Assembly (NCBI GenBank): GCA_946184215.1
Contig: CAMHER010000105.1
Span: 1-6,792 of the forward strand
DNA: 6,792 nt
Direction: 5' to 3'
Source of the DNA: an uncultured Clostridia bacterium
Lineage (GTDB): Bacteria > Bacillota > Clostridia > Oscillospirales > Oscillospiraceae
A program made the position numbers and the translations under genes. Below are positions 1 through 5,974 of this stretch, in pieces. The notes below the pieces were generated by a model. That model searched no databases, was not told the origin of the DNA, and was given only the letters and a program-made list of their open reading frames with translations. Position 1 is the stretch's first letter. Each line of letters opens with the position of its first letter.

Positions 1-521
1 GGGATGCCCATGTAATAGGTGCGGGCGATGATCATGTTCCACACGCTGAAGGCGCCGGGGATCAGGATGGCCCAGATGGTATCCAGCATGCCCAGGCTGG
101 AGATCAGCAGGTAGGTCGGGATCAGGCCGCCGCCGAAGAACATGGTGATGACGAAGATCGTGTTGAAGAAGCCGCGGCCCTTGAAGTCGGCACGGGACAT
201 CGGGTAGGCCGCGAGCAGCGTGACCACGACGGAGATGACCGTGAAGAGGATCGAGTAGATCAGCGCGTTTTTAAAGCCGACCCAGATCTGGGAGTTGCCC
301 AGAACACGCTCGTAGGCCGTGGCCGTCCACTTGGAGAAATCGAAGGTCAGACCGCTGTTCTGCAGCGTGACCGGGTCGACGAAGGAGGCCAGAATGATGT
401 AGATGACGGGGAGGATGATCGCGACGAGGAAGAGCCCGAGGACGATGTAGCCGATCGTCAGAAGGATCTTGTCCTCGGTCGGCTGCTTGGCGAACTCACT
501 TTTCTTTTTGGTTTTATTCAC
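1..521 (-). CDS. LplC-type carbohydrate ABC transporter permease, 3' part cut off by window edge
   Basis: Second membrane subunit of a CUT1-family oligosaccharide importer, of the LplC/YtcP type; it would pair with the LplB-like permease encoded just upstream. About 174 residues are visible. A lysine-rich cytoplasmic N-terminus (MNKTKKKSEF) is followed by hydrophobic segments at about residues 19-46, 84-107, 119-141 and 147-165. Family hallmarks are 'AYPMSR' (105-110), the stretch 'FFGGGLIPTYLL' (128-139) and the final 'YYMGIP'. The last of these is where the EAA loop, which contacts the ATPase, normally begins, so the window cuts the gene just before that loop. The start is GTG at 521, chosen because AAAGGGGG (529-536) lies 7 bases upstream. 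It begins 16 bases after the stop of the upstream permease, so the two are co-transcribed. No ATPase is visible; importers of this type often use a shared MsmX-like ATPase encoded elsewhere, which is family knowledge. Substrate unknown. Confidence 0.9.
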   Translation of the reverse strand, partial: MNKTKKKSEFAKQPTEDKILLTIGYIVLGLFLVAIILPVIYIILASFVDPVTLQNSGLTFDFSKWTATAYERVLGNSQIWVGFKNALIYSILFTVISVVVTLLAAYPMSRADFKGRGFFNTIFVITMFFGGGLIPTYLLISSLGMLDTIWAILIPGAFSVWNMIIARTYYMGI

Positions 522-537
522 AGCAAGTCCCCCTTTC

Positions 538-1482
538 TCAGACGCCCTTGCCGTCGTTCATTTTCTTGACGATGGCATTCATGGAGATCAGCAGCACGAC
601 GTTGATGACCGTGTTGAACAGGCCGACAGCCGTGGAGAAGCCGTAGTCGCCGTCCAGAAGACCCTTTTTGTACACGTAGGTGGAGATGATTTCCGACGCG
701 TTCAGGTTCAGGTCGGTCTGCAGGGCGTAGGCCTTTTCAAAGCCGACGGACATGATGTTGCCGACGGACATGATGAACTGGATCAGGACCGTGTCCTTGA
801 TGGCGGGCCACTCAACGGCCTTGATCTGCTGAATGATATTGGCGCCGTCGATGACGGCCGCTTCTTTAAGCTCCTTGCTGGCGTTGGACAGAGCCGCCGT
901 GTAGATGATGGAGGCCCAGCCTGCGCCCTGCCAGATGCCGGACGCGATGTAGATCGTGCGGAAGGCAGAGGGCATCGTCATGAAGTTTGTCGAGGTTCCG
1001 AGCAGCATGTTGATCATGCCGGTAGGCGCCAGCAGGATGCGGACAATACCGCAGAGTACGATGACGGAGATGAAGTTGGGCATGTAAAGAACCAGCTGGA
1101 TCTTCTGCTTGATGCTCTTCGAGAGGATGCGGTTGAGCAGGAAAGCCAGCAGGATCGGCGCTGGGAAGCCCCAGAGCAGACCGTACACGCTCAGCTTCAG
1201 GGTGTTCATCAGGTAGCGCATGAAGTCCGGGGATGACAGGAATCGCTGGAAATGCGCGAAGCCGACCCATTCGCTGTGCAGGATGCCGCGGATCGGGTTG
1301 TACTCCGTGAAGGCGATCAGGATACCGCCCATGGGGATGTACCGGAAGATCACCGTCAGCGCGAAAGCAGGCAGCATGAAGAGCGCGTACAGCTGCCAGT
1401 GCTGGCGGAGATAGACCAGCGTGTTGTGCAACTTGCTGCTGCCGTCCTTGGCGGCGGGAGCATTTGCCATGGCCTTTCTCAT
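538..1482 (-). CDS. LplB-type carbohydrate ABC transporter permease
   Basis: Membrane subunit of a CUT1 oligosaccharide importer, LplB/YtcP-YteP group, 314 residues, a normal length for the family. A charged cytoplasmic N-terminus (1-30) leads into the first membrane segment (about 31-50), containing 'FMLPAFALTVIFRYIPM'; an external segment with 'AFTEYNP' follows. Further hydrophobic segments lie near 97-118, 131-152, 176-197, 232-248 and 286-305. The EAA loop that docks on the ATPase is at 203-230: 'KELKEAAVIDGAN', with E207, A208, A209, D212 and G213. It is slightly divergent, with 'EWPAIKD' where 'xLPxIxP' is usual. The start at 1482 is preferred over an in-frame ATG at 1545 because AAAAGGAGG (1489-1497) lies 6 bases before it and the earlier start would sit upstream of any visible ribosome site. 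It is first in the operon, reading away from the LacI-family gene, and is probably controlled by it through sites in 1533-1620. Polygalacturonan- and rhamnogalacturonan-type substrates are known for relatives; the substrate here cannot be read. Confidence 0.95.
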   Translation of the reverse strand: MRKAMANAPAAKDGSSKLHNTLVYLRQHWQLYALFMLPAFALTVIFRYIPMGGILIAFTEYNPIRGILHSEWVGFAHFQRFLSSPDFMRYLMNTLKLSVYGLLWGFPAPILLAFLLNRILSKSIKQKIQLVLYMPNFISVIVLCGIVRILLAPTGMINMLLGTSTNFMTMPSAFRTIYIASGIWQGAGWASIIYTAALSNASKELKEAAVIDGANIIQQIKAVEWPAIKDTVLIQFIMSVGNIMSVGFEKAYALQTDLNLNASEIISTYVYKKGLLDGDYGFSTAVGLFNTVINVVLLISMNAIVKKMNDGKGV

Positions 1483-1532
1483 AGAATTCCTCCTTTTCTC
1501 TATTCTCCGTGCACCGCATAATTGTTGGCAAT

Positions 1533-1546
1533 TGTGCATTTGCACA
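1533..1546. promoter_or_regulatory. Candidate operator TGTGCA-TT-TGCACA
   Basis: Inverted repeat with 6-base arms and a 2-base centre, in the leader of the permease operon about 20-30 bases downstream of its predicted start point. The inner string is shared with the site at 1688-1698. Size and symmetry fit a LacI-family operator, though the usual central CG is absent. The binding protein is inferred to be the adjacent regulator. Confidence 0.55.
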
Positions 1547-1559
1547 CATGAGGACAGAT

Positions 1560-1569
1560 TTTTGCAAAA
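1560..1569. promoter_or_regulatory. Candidate operator TTTTGCAAAA over the permease start point
   Basis: A perfect 10-base palindrome just downstream of the -10 box of the minus-strand promoter, covering the expected first transcribed base. A bound repressor here would block initiation. It contains the half-site TTTGCA that recurs across the intergenic region. Confidence 0.5.
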
Positions 1570-1571
1570 TC

Positions 1572-1601
1572 ATATTAGCATCGTCTTGTGTCTAGTGTCA
1601 A
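1572..1601 (-). promoter_or_regulatory. Sigma-A promoter for the permease operon
   Basis: On the minus strand a perfect -35 box TTGACA (1601 down to 1596) is followed after 18 bases by TAATAT (1577 down to 1572), five of six matches to the -10 consensus. Transcription would begin near 1565, giving a leader of roughly 80 bases before the ATG at 1482. The predicted start point lies within the palindrome TTTTGCAAAA (1560-1569), and another palindrome abuts the region upstream of the -35 box, so repression by a DNA-binding protein is expected. Confidence 0.75.
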
Positions 1602-1610
1602 TTAGATTTT

Positions 1611-1620
1611 TGCAATTGCA
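1611..1620. promoter_or_regulatory. Candidate operator TGCAATTGCA upstream of the permease -35 box
   Basis: A perfect 10-base palindrome 9 bases upstream of the -35 box of the minus-strand promoter. It is formed by TTTGCA (1609-1614) meeting the opposite-strand half-site. It could be a second repressor site or an activator position. Confidence 0.45.
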
Positions 1621-1666
1621 CTTTTTTTGGCGTATTTGTTTAAAATCATCCTGTCGAAATTGTCAG

Positions 1667-1698
1667 TTTGCACAGTGCCAAGAAGTTTGCATTTGCAC
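1667..1698. promoter_or_regulatory. Cluster of three TTTGCA half-sites upstream of the lacI promoters
   Basis: TTTGCAC at 1667, TTTGCA at 1686 and TTTGCAC at 1692 lie 22-50 bases upstream of the first right-reading -35 box. GCAC-A-GTGC (1670-1678) is a short inverted repeat inside the cluster. The last two copies form a direct repeat that reproduces TGCATTTGCAC from 1535-1545. A role in looping or autoregulation is inferred. Confidence 0.4.
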
Positions 1699-1719
1699 CA
1701 TTCCATTCGGTGTTTTGAT

Positions 1720-1749
1720 TTGACATTTGATTTGCCGGTATGTTACACT
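1720..1749 (+). promoter_or_regulatory. Promoter P1 for the lacI operon
   Basis: Perfect -35 box TTGACA (1720-1725), 18-base spacer, and TACACT (1744-1749), four of six matches to the -10 consensus. The start point would be near 1756, giving a leader of about 45 bases before the ATG at 1802. Confidence 0.5.
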
Positions 1750-1752
1750 TTA

Positions 1753-1781
1753 TTGAGAAGGATACACTTTATTTAGATAAT
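1753..1781 (+). promoter_or_regulatory. Promoter P2 for the lacI operon
   Basis: TTGAGA (1753-1758), 17-base spacer, GATAAT (1776-1781): five of six matches in each box with ideal spacing. Its start near 1788 would leave a leader of only about 14 bases with no clear ribosome site, so transcripts from P2 would be translated almost leaderless or poorly. P1 and P2 overlap, and the string TACACTTTATT occurs twice here (1744-1754 and 1763-1773). Confidence 0.5.
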
Positions 1782-1801
1782 GAAAGAATGGCTGATCCTA
1801 T

Positions 1802-2842
1802 ATGAAAAAGAAAGTAACGATCCAGGATATCGCGGACGCGCTGGGGATCTCCCGCAACACGGTTTCCAAAGCCATCAACAATTCGGAGGGCCTCGCCGAG
1901 GCCACGCGGGAAAAGATCCTGCAAAAAGCGGTGGAGATGGGGTATAAGCAGTTTTCTTATTTCAGCACCATCATCTCCGACTCCGACACGTCCCCGGCGA
2001 TCACCGGCTATCAGGGCGAGATCGCGCTGCTGACGAGCGCGTTTCTGACCCAGTCCCACTTTGCTTCCACCATGCTGGATAAATTTCAGCTTGAGATCTC
2101 CCAGCTCGGCTTTACGATGAACACCCACCGCGTCACGGGCGCGAACCTGCGGGAAAAAAGCCTTCCCCTCTCCTTCCGGTCCGAGCAGGTCAAGGCGATC
2201 ATCTGCATCGAGATGTTCGACCGCGCGTATGACGAGATGGTCTGCGAGCTGGGCATCCCGGTCCTGTTTGTGGACGGCCCGGTCAAGCGGGACGGACACT
2301 CCCTGCCGGCCGACCAGCTTTACATGGACAACACCACCGAGATCACGCGCTTTGTCAACGACATGCTGAGCCAGGGGAAAAAGCGGATCGGTTTTATCGG
2401 CAACTATAACCACTGCCAGTCCTTCTTCGAGCGCTACGCCGCCTTTCGCAGCGCCATGCTGATGGCGGGCGCGGAGGTGGACGAGGACTGCTGCGTCTGC
2501 TATAACCACCAGGACGAGATCGCCGAGCGGCTCGACGCGATCCGGGAACTGCCCGACCTGTTCATCTGCGCCAACGACTTTGTGGCCGGGGACGCCATGC
2601 GCGCGCTGTTTTCCATCGGCAAGACCGTGCCGAAGGATGTGCGTCTGCTGGGCTTTGACGACTCGGCCGAATCCCGCATCAGCCGCCCGACGCTGAGCAC
2701 CGTTCACATTCATACACAGATCATGGCCTTTACGGCCGTGCAGCTATTGATGTCCCGCATGCGGGAGCCGTCGCTGGACTATCGCATCGTGCATACCCAG
2801 ACGGACCTGATCGAGCGGGAGTCTACCGATTTTAGCCTATGA
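1802..2842 (+). CDS. LacI-family transcriptional repressor
   Basis: DNA-binding regulator of 346 residues, the usual LacI/GalR size. The N-terminal helix-turn-helix is clear: 'VTIQDIADALGISRNTVSKA' (5-24), then 'INNSEGLAEATREKILQKA' (25-43) and the hinge-side 'VEMGYK' (44-49). The remainder is a periplasmic-binding-protein-like sugar-sensing and dimer domain: 'VKAIICIEMFD' (130-140), 'GIPVLFVDGPV' (151-161), 'KKRIGFIG' (193-200), 'PDLFICANDFVAGDAMRAL' (251-269), 'VRLLGFDDS' (280-288) and 'RPTLSTVHI' (295-303). The start at 1802 is set by the conserved N-terminus; no strong ribosome site precedes it, consistent with a low-level repressor. It is divergent from the permease genes and first in an operon with two membrane-protein genes, the stop overlapping the next ATG by four bases. 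Likely ligand: a sugar imported by the neighbouring transporter. Likely targets: the TTTGCA palindromes in 1533-1698. Both are inferred. Confidence 0.95.
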   Translation: MKKKVTIQDIADALGISRNTVSKAINNSEGLAEATREKILQKAVEMGYKQFSYFSTIISDSDTSPAITGYQGEIALLTSAFLTQSHFASTMLDKFQLEISQLGFTMNTHRVTGANLREKSLPLSFRSEQVKAIICIEMFDRAYDEMVCELGIPVLFVDGPVKRDGHSLPADQLYMDNTTEITRFVNDMLSQGKKRIGFIGNYNHCQSFFERYAAFRSAMLMAGAEVDEDCCVCYNHQDEIAERLDAIRELPDLFICANDFVAGDAMRALFSIGKTVPKDVRLLGFDDSAESRISRPTLSTVHIHTQIMAFTAVQLLMSRMREPSLDYRIVHTQTDLIERESTDFSL

Positions 2843-3492
2843 AATTCTTTTCGTATGAGAGCCGCTTCAGTCAGCTGCTGCTGAAGCTCTGTTATGCCTG
2901 TTATCTGAATCTGCTCTGGTTCGTCTGCTCGATCCCGATCGTGACGATCGGCGCCTCGACGACGGCGCTGTACTATGCCTCGCTGAAGGTCGTGCGCGAC
3001 GAGGACAGTCATGTGGCGGCGCTGTTTTTCCGCTCGTTCCGTCAGAACTTCAAGCAGGCGACGGTGCTGTGGCTGATTCTGCTGGGTGCCGGCCTGTTTC
3101 TCGGCGCGGACGGCTATATCCTCTATCATCTGCGGCTGAGCTCCAATGGCACGATGGCCGTCATGTGGACGCTGATTCTGGCGGTGGTGATTGCGGCGGC
3201 CGTCGTCTGGGTGATCGTGGCGGAATACGTTTTCCCGCTGCTCGCAAGCGTTGCGAACACCAACAAGGCGATGCTGAAAAATGCCTTTCTGATCGGCACG
3301 CACTATCTCTTCGCCACCATTCTGGTCTTTGCGGTTCACTTCGCCATGTTCTTTGTGGTGGTTGCCTGGTTCACGCCGCTGATCGTTTTCGGGGAAGGGC
3401 TGTGTGCGCTCATCAGCGCCTGGCTGCTGAACCGGATCCTGATCTCTGTCTCCGGCGTGCCGGAGGACAAAGCGGAAGGAGACGCGCCATGA
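2839..3492 (+). CDS. YesL-like DUF624 membrane protein
   Basis: Integral membrane protein of 217 residues of the DUF624/YesL family, which typically sits beside LplABC-type sugar transporters. Its biochemical function is not established. The family signature is at 30-46, 'CSIPIVTIGASTTALYY', followed by the basic cytoplasmic stretch 'FFRSFRQNFKQAT' (63-75). Hydrophobic segments lie at about 18-36, 75-97, 105-128, 152-178 and 180-203, suggesting five passes. The ATG lies inside the stop of the LacI-family gene (ATGA), with only a poor GGGAG far upstream, so translation is probably coupled to the repressor. The next gene also overlaps by ATGA. Given the context, an accessory role for the neighbouring oligosaccharide importer or in sugar sensing at the membrane is the reasonable inference; the sequence alone does not prove it. 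Confidence 0.9.
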   Translation: MKFFSYESRFSQLLLKLCYACYLNLLWFVCSIPIVTIGASTTALYYASLKVVRDEDSHVAALFFRSFRQNFKQATVLWLILLGAGLFLGADGYILYHLRLSSNGTMAVMWTLILAVVIAAAVVWVIVAEYVFPLLASVANTNKAMLKNAFLIGTHYLFATILVFAVHFAMFFVVVAWFTPLIVFGEGLCALISAWLLNRILISVSGVPEDKAEGDAP

Positions 3493-4223
3493 AGCTCCCC
3501 GAACAGGAAAAAGCCGCCCAAAAGGCGGCTTTTCGCGCTATGAGCCCGGCCAAGAAGCTGGATCACCTCTATACCTATTATAAATGGCCCATCCTGCTGG
3601 TGCTTGCCGCGCTGATCGTGCTGGGCTCTGTGCTGAGCCGGGAGCTGACGCGCAAGGAGCCTGTCCTGTACCTGGCGCTGGTCAATGTCTCTGTCGGGCC
3701 GGACACGGAAGAGGCGCTGACCGACGGCTTTCTTTCCGCCATACAGGCCGACGCAAGGCGCCGGGAGGTCTATCTGTACCGCGATCTCTACCTGTCCGAC
3801 GATGCGGACGTGCTCAATCACGAATATGCCTACGCTTCCCGGATGAAGCTGATGGGCGCCGTGCAGGCGCAGAAGCTGGATCTTGTCCTGATGAACCGGG
3901 AAGGCTATGATCTGCTCTCCCGGCAGGGTTATCTGACGGATCTCTCCGCCCCTGCAGGCGGAGACGGGCAGGTCTGGCCGCAGCAGATCGCGGCGCTGCT
4001 GGCGGAGAATGAGGTCGTCCTGTCAGACAATTCTCTGGAGGTCCTGCTGGGCGAGGCCGACGAAGAGGAGCGGGTCACCCGTTCTGTTCCCAATGCGCTG
4101 TCCGTCAGCTCGCTGCCGCTGTTCCGGGACGCCGGGTTCGACGGAGAGCTTTATCTCGGCGTCATTGCCAACAGCACCCGCACGGAGGCGGCCGCCCGGT
4201 TTTTGGAATACCTTTTGCCGTAA
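3489..4223 (+). CDS. Membrane-anchored protein with a solute-binding-protein-like outer domain
   Basis: No named family is recognised with certainty. The protein has 244 residues: a charged cytoplasmic N-terminus with 'MSPAKKLDHLYTYYKWP' (18-34), one membrane helix (about 35-50) and an outer domain of about 190 residues. That domain reads like part of an extracellular solute-binding protein: 'LDLVLMNREGYDLLSRQGYL' (130-149) matches the style of binding-protein hinge regions. The end, 'LYLGVIANSTRTEAAARFLE' (221-240), resembles the common 'NS...AA.kFLeFL' C-terminus. It is much shorter than a full binding protein (about 400-500 residues) and has no lipobox. The start at 3489 has AAGGAG (3476-3481) 7 bases upstream and overlaps the yesL-like stop by ATGA. 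The frame stays open back to 3069, but that part is in the shadow of the yesL-like gene. Last gene of the lacI operon, ending before a terminator. A sensor or transporter helper role is inferred. A hairpin lies in codons 7-15. Confidence 0.85.
   Translation: MKLPEQEKAAQKAAFRAMSPAKKLDHLYTYYKWPILLVLAALIVLGSVLSRELTRKEPVLYLALVNVSVGPDTEEALTDGFLSAIQADARRREVYLYRDLYLSDDADVLNHEYAYASRMKLMGAVQAQKLDLVLMNREGYDLLSRQGYLTDLSAPAGGDGQVWPQQIAALLAENEVVLSDNSLEVLLGEADEEERVTRSVPNALSVSSLPLFRDAGFDGELYLGVIANSTRTEAAARFLEYLLP
3509..3533 (+). other. Terminator-like hairpin inside the start of the third operon gene
   Basis: Perfect 10-bp inverted repeat AAAAGCCGCC / GGCGGCTTTT with a 5-base loop (CAAAA), beginning 20 bases after the ATG at 3489. 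It combines a GC core with a short T-run, as in weak intrinsic terminators, but the T-run is only four bases and is then followed by CGCGC. It also codes for the alanine-rich 'KAAQKAAF'. It may lower expression of the third gene by attenuation or by mRNA structure, or be incidental to alanine codons. Confidence 0.45.
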
Positions 4224-4262
4224 AGGGCCCGCTCTCTTCCGCATTTTGCAGGGAAAAGAAAG

Positions 4263-4310
4263 ACTCCCTCCGCACAGTCTTTGCCGGCTGTGCGGAGGGA
4301 GTTTCCTTTT
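4263..4310. terminator. Bidirectional intrinsic terminator between convergent genes
   Basis: Perfect 15-bp stem ACTCCCTCCGCACAG (4263-4277) / CTGTGCGGAGGGAGT (4288-4302) with a 10-base loop. On the plus strand it is followed by TTTCCTTTT. On the minus strand the stem is followed by CTTTCTTTTCCC. It lies between the end of the lacI operon (4223) and the end of the GH32 gene (4323), so it can stop both converging transcripts. The rest of 4224-4322 holds nothing else visible. Confidence 0.9.
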
Positions 4311-4322
4311 ATGCCCGTCTCG

Positions 4323-5912
4323 TCAGGCGGGGATCTTCATGCTGATGTTGTCAAAGTCGGCGCTGCAGCCATAGGCAAACACGCCGATATGCGCGCCGTC
4401 GACGGAATGGGTGATGCGGGAAGAGAGCGCCTTGATATCGTCCACATACAAAACGACGATCTCGTTCTCACAGACCAGCTTCACGTGGTGTGTGCCTCCG
4501 CGGGAGAAATCGAACTTCGTAACCGCCATCGGATCATAGACGTCAAGATCCATGATCTCATAGCCCTCGTAGTGCAGCAGATTTTCCCTGCCGTCCAGGC
4601 AGAGGGCCGTGAAGGTCTCGTCGCTGTCGCTGCCGCCGAAGGCAAAGCCCACACGGCCGCCGTCGTCGAAGGTCACATCGCACTCCAGCGTCATGGTGGC
4701 GGGACGGGTGCCCATATCGGCCAGGGCGTAGTCGCCTTCTTCCGCCGTGAGAGAGATGTTGCTGCCGTTGATCTCGACATTGCCGCGCAGTGCCGCCGCC
4801 GGCACGATCTTGTCCATGGTGAAGTAGTCGGCATAGGTGTCCGGCGCCTTCACGCCGAGCGTTTTGTCTTCACGCTGGACCAGCTGGTGGTTCATGACGC
4901 TGCCGGCCCACTGGTACATGCCGGAGTCAGAGCTCATGCCCATACGGCCCAGCCAGCCGCAGAGGTAAACATTTCCGTCAATTTCCGCCGTCTTGGCCGC
5001 GTAGAAGATAAAGCCGTTGCCCTCCGTCAGGCCTTTGCCGTCGAGGATGTTGTCCCGGGGAGCGACAAAGGGGCCGTCCATGGAGTCGCTCATGGCGTAA
5101 TAGGTAACGCAGTCCCAGCTGTAGGTGAGATACCAGGTGTCGCCGATGCAGAAGAGGTCGGGACACTCGCACATGAACTGCTTGAGCGGCGCAAAGATCG
5201 GGCCGATCAGCTCCCAGTTCTTCAGATCGGTGGAGGTGTACTTGAGCACCACGCCGCCCAGCGTCTCCTCATGGGCCGCGATCAGCAGCCAGTAGCAATG
5301 ATCTCTTTCCACCCAGAAAACCTCGGGATCGCGGAAGTCTACCGAGGAATAGCCCTCCGGCGCCTCGAAGAGGACGCCGTCCTTGACCCAGTTTTCCCGG
5401 TCTGTGCTGGAGGCGTGCATGACGCACTCGGTGCCCTGGCCGCCGTTGCCGAGGCTGGTATGGCCGGTATAGAACAAATGGTACAGCCCGTCCGGATCCT
5501 TCAGGACAGAGCCGGTGCCGAGAGCGGGGTCGGGATCGGACATCTGGCCGAAGTTCAGCATCATGCCGTGATCCTCATATCCGCAGAGATCCTTTGTGGA
5601 ATATTTCCAGATCGGATGGTAGCCCTGGCCGTTGTGGTCCGTGTCGTACAGGTAGTACAGTTCCAGTTCCCCGTCGTCGGTCACAAAGGGCATGACGTCG
5701 CCCACATAGCCGCCCTCCGGCGAGGGAAACAGGGTGTAATCCACCGCCTCATAGGCTTCATCGGGAAGCTTTTCACCGACGAAAACCTCTTCCGCGCTCT
5801 CCCCCTCAGAGGGTTCCGCAGGCTTCGCAGCGGGAGCCGCCGCGGAGCCGCAGGCGGATAAAAGCAGTGCCAGGAGCAGGATCAGTGCGATTAAATACTG
5901 TCTTTTATGCAT
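4323..5912 (-). CDS. GH32-type beta-fructosidase, secreted lipoprotein
   Basis: Predicted surface lipoprotein of 529 residues that hydrolyses fructosyl linkages (inulin, levan, fructo-oligosaccharides or sucrose; exact substrate not readable). Residues 1-20 form a lipoprotein signal ending in 'LLSAC' with C21 as the lipidated cysteine, then a flexible Ala/Pro/Glu linker to about 45. The five-bladed GH32 catalytic domain spans about 60-345. D72 in 'VGDVMPF' stands where the nucleophile motif 'WMNDPNG' usually lies, 'FRDPEVFW' (193-200) gives the RDP motif with D195, and E249 in 'CECPDLF' is the expected acid/base. 'FYAAKTAEIDGNVYLCGWLG' (303-322) is also GH32-like. Residues about 355-529 form the C-terminal beta-sandwich, ending 'ADFDNISMKI'. 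The start at 5912 is supported by AAAAGGAG (5921-5928) 8 bases upstream. It is downstream of hxlR and a carbohydrate-binding remnant on the same strand and converges on the lacI operon. The altered first motif places it away from classic invertases. Confidence 0.88.
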   Translation of the reverse strand: MHKRQYLIALILLLALLLSACGSAAAPAAKPAEPSEGESAEEVFVGEKLPDEAYEAVDYTLFPSPEGGYVGDVMPFVTDDGELELYYLYDTDHNGQGYHPIWKYSTKDLCGYEDHGMMLNFGQMSDPDPALGTGSVLKDPDGLYHLFYTGHTSLGNGGQGTECVMHASSTDRENWVKDGVLFEAPEGYSSVDFRDPEVFWVERDHCYWLLIAAHEETLGGVVLKYTSTDLKNWELIGPIFAPLKQFMCECPDLFCIGDTWYLTYSWDCVTYYAMSDSMDGPFVAPRDNILDGKGLTEGNGFIFYAAKTAEIDGNVYLCGWLGRMGMSSDSGMYQWAGSVMNHQLVQREDKTLGVKAPDTYADYFTMDKIVPAAALRGNVEINGSNISLTAEEGDYALADMGTRPATMTLECDVTFDDGGRVGFAFGGSDSDETFTALCLDGRENLLHYEGYEIMDLDVYDPMAVTKFDFSRGGTHHVKLVCENEIVVLYVDDIKALSSRITHSVDGAHIGVFAYGCSADFDNISMKIPA

Positions 5913-5974
5913 GGCGCATACTCCTTTTCTTCTCTGATTATCCGATCAATCCCATGCCGGGGGCACGGAAGCTG

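Larger units (their letters stand above)
1483..1801. promoter_or_regulatory. Divergent regulatory region between permease operon and lacI operon
   Basis: This 319-base AT-rich gap separates divergently transcribed operons and contains no convincing gene. It holds one good sigma-A promoter reading left, two plausible promoters reading right, and a cluster of TTTGCA-type motifs: exact TTTGCA at 1539, 1561, 1609, 1667, 1686 and 1692, plus ATTGCA at 1615. Several of these form palindromes. The 11-base string TGCATTTGCAC occurs twice, at 1535-1545 and 1688-1698. The arrangement fits a LacI-family repressor controlling both directions. That the neighbouring regulator binds these sites is inferred. 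Confidence 0.8.

Noticed and set aside
469..1236. 255-codon plus-strand frame opposite the permease genes
   Set aside because: The minus strand encodes clear permeases with family motifs and ribosome sites; the plus-strand product is low-complexity Asp/Val/Gly/His-rich shadow sequence.
1483..1545. Longer start for the LplB-like permease
   Set aside because: The AGGAGG site at 1489-1493 points to ATG 1482; the extra 21 residues have no family similarity and cover the leader and a candidate operator.
3069..3488. N-terminal extension of the anchored-protein frame
   Set aside because: This part overlaps the yesL-like gene out of frame, is Arg/Gly-rich, and a good ribosome site plus an ATGA overlap support the start at 3489.
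3943..3964. TCTCCGCC / GGCGGAGA hairpin with a 6-base loop inside the anchored-protein gene
   Set aside because: It has no T-run, lies deep in the coding region and is the kind of stem expected by chance in GC-rich sequence.
4281..5861. 526-codon open frame on the plus strand opposite the GH32 gene
   Set aside because: It is the antisense shadow of a GC-rich gene whose minus-strand product has a lipobox and GH32 motifs. The plus-strand protein is rich in Val, Ala, His and Arg with no recognisable domain, and it would run through the terminator stem.
5937..5942. GATAAT as a -10 box for the GH32 gene (minus strand)
   Set aside because: No acceptable -35 box lies 16-18 bases upstream (TGCCCC at the 17-base position), so it was not listed as a promoter.
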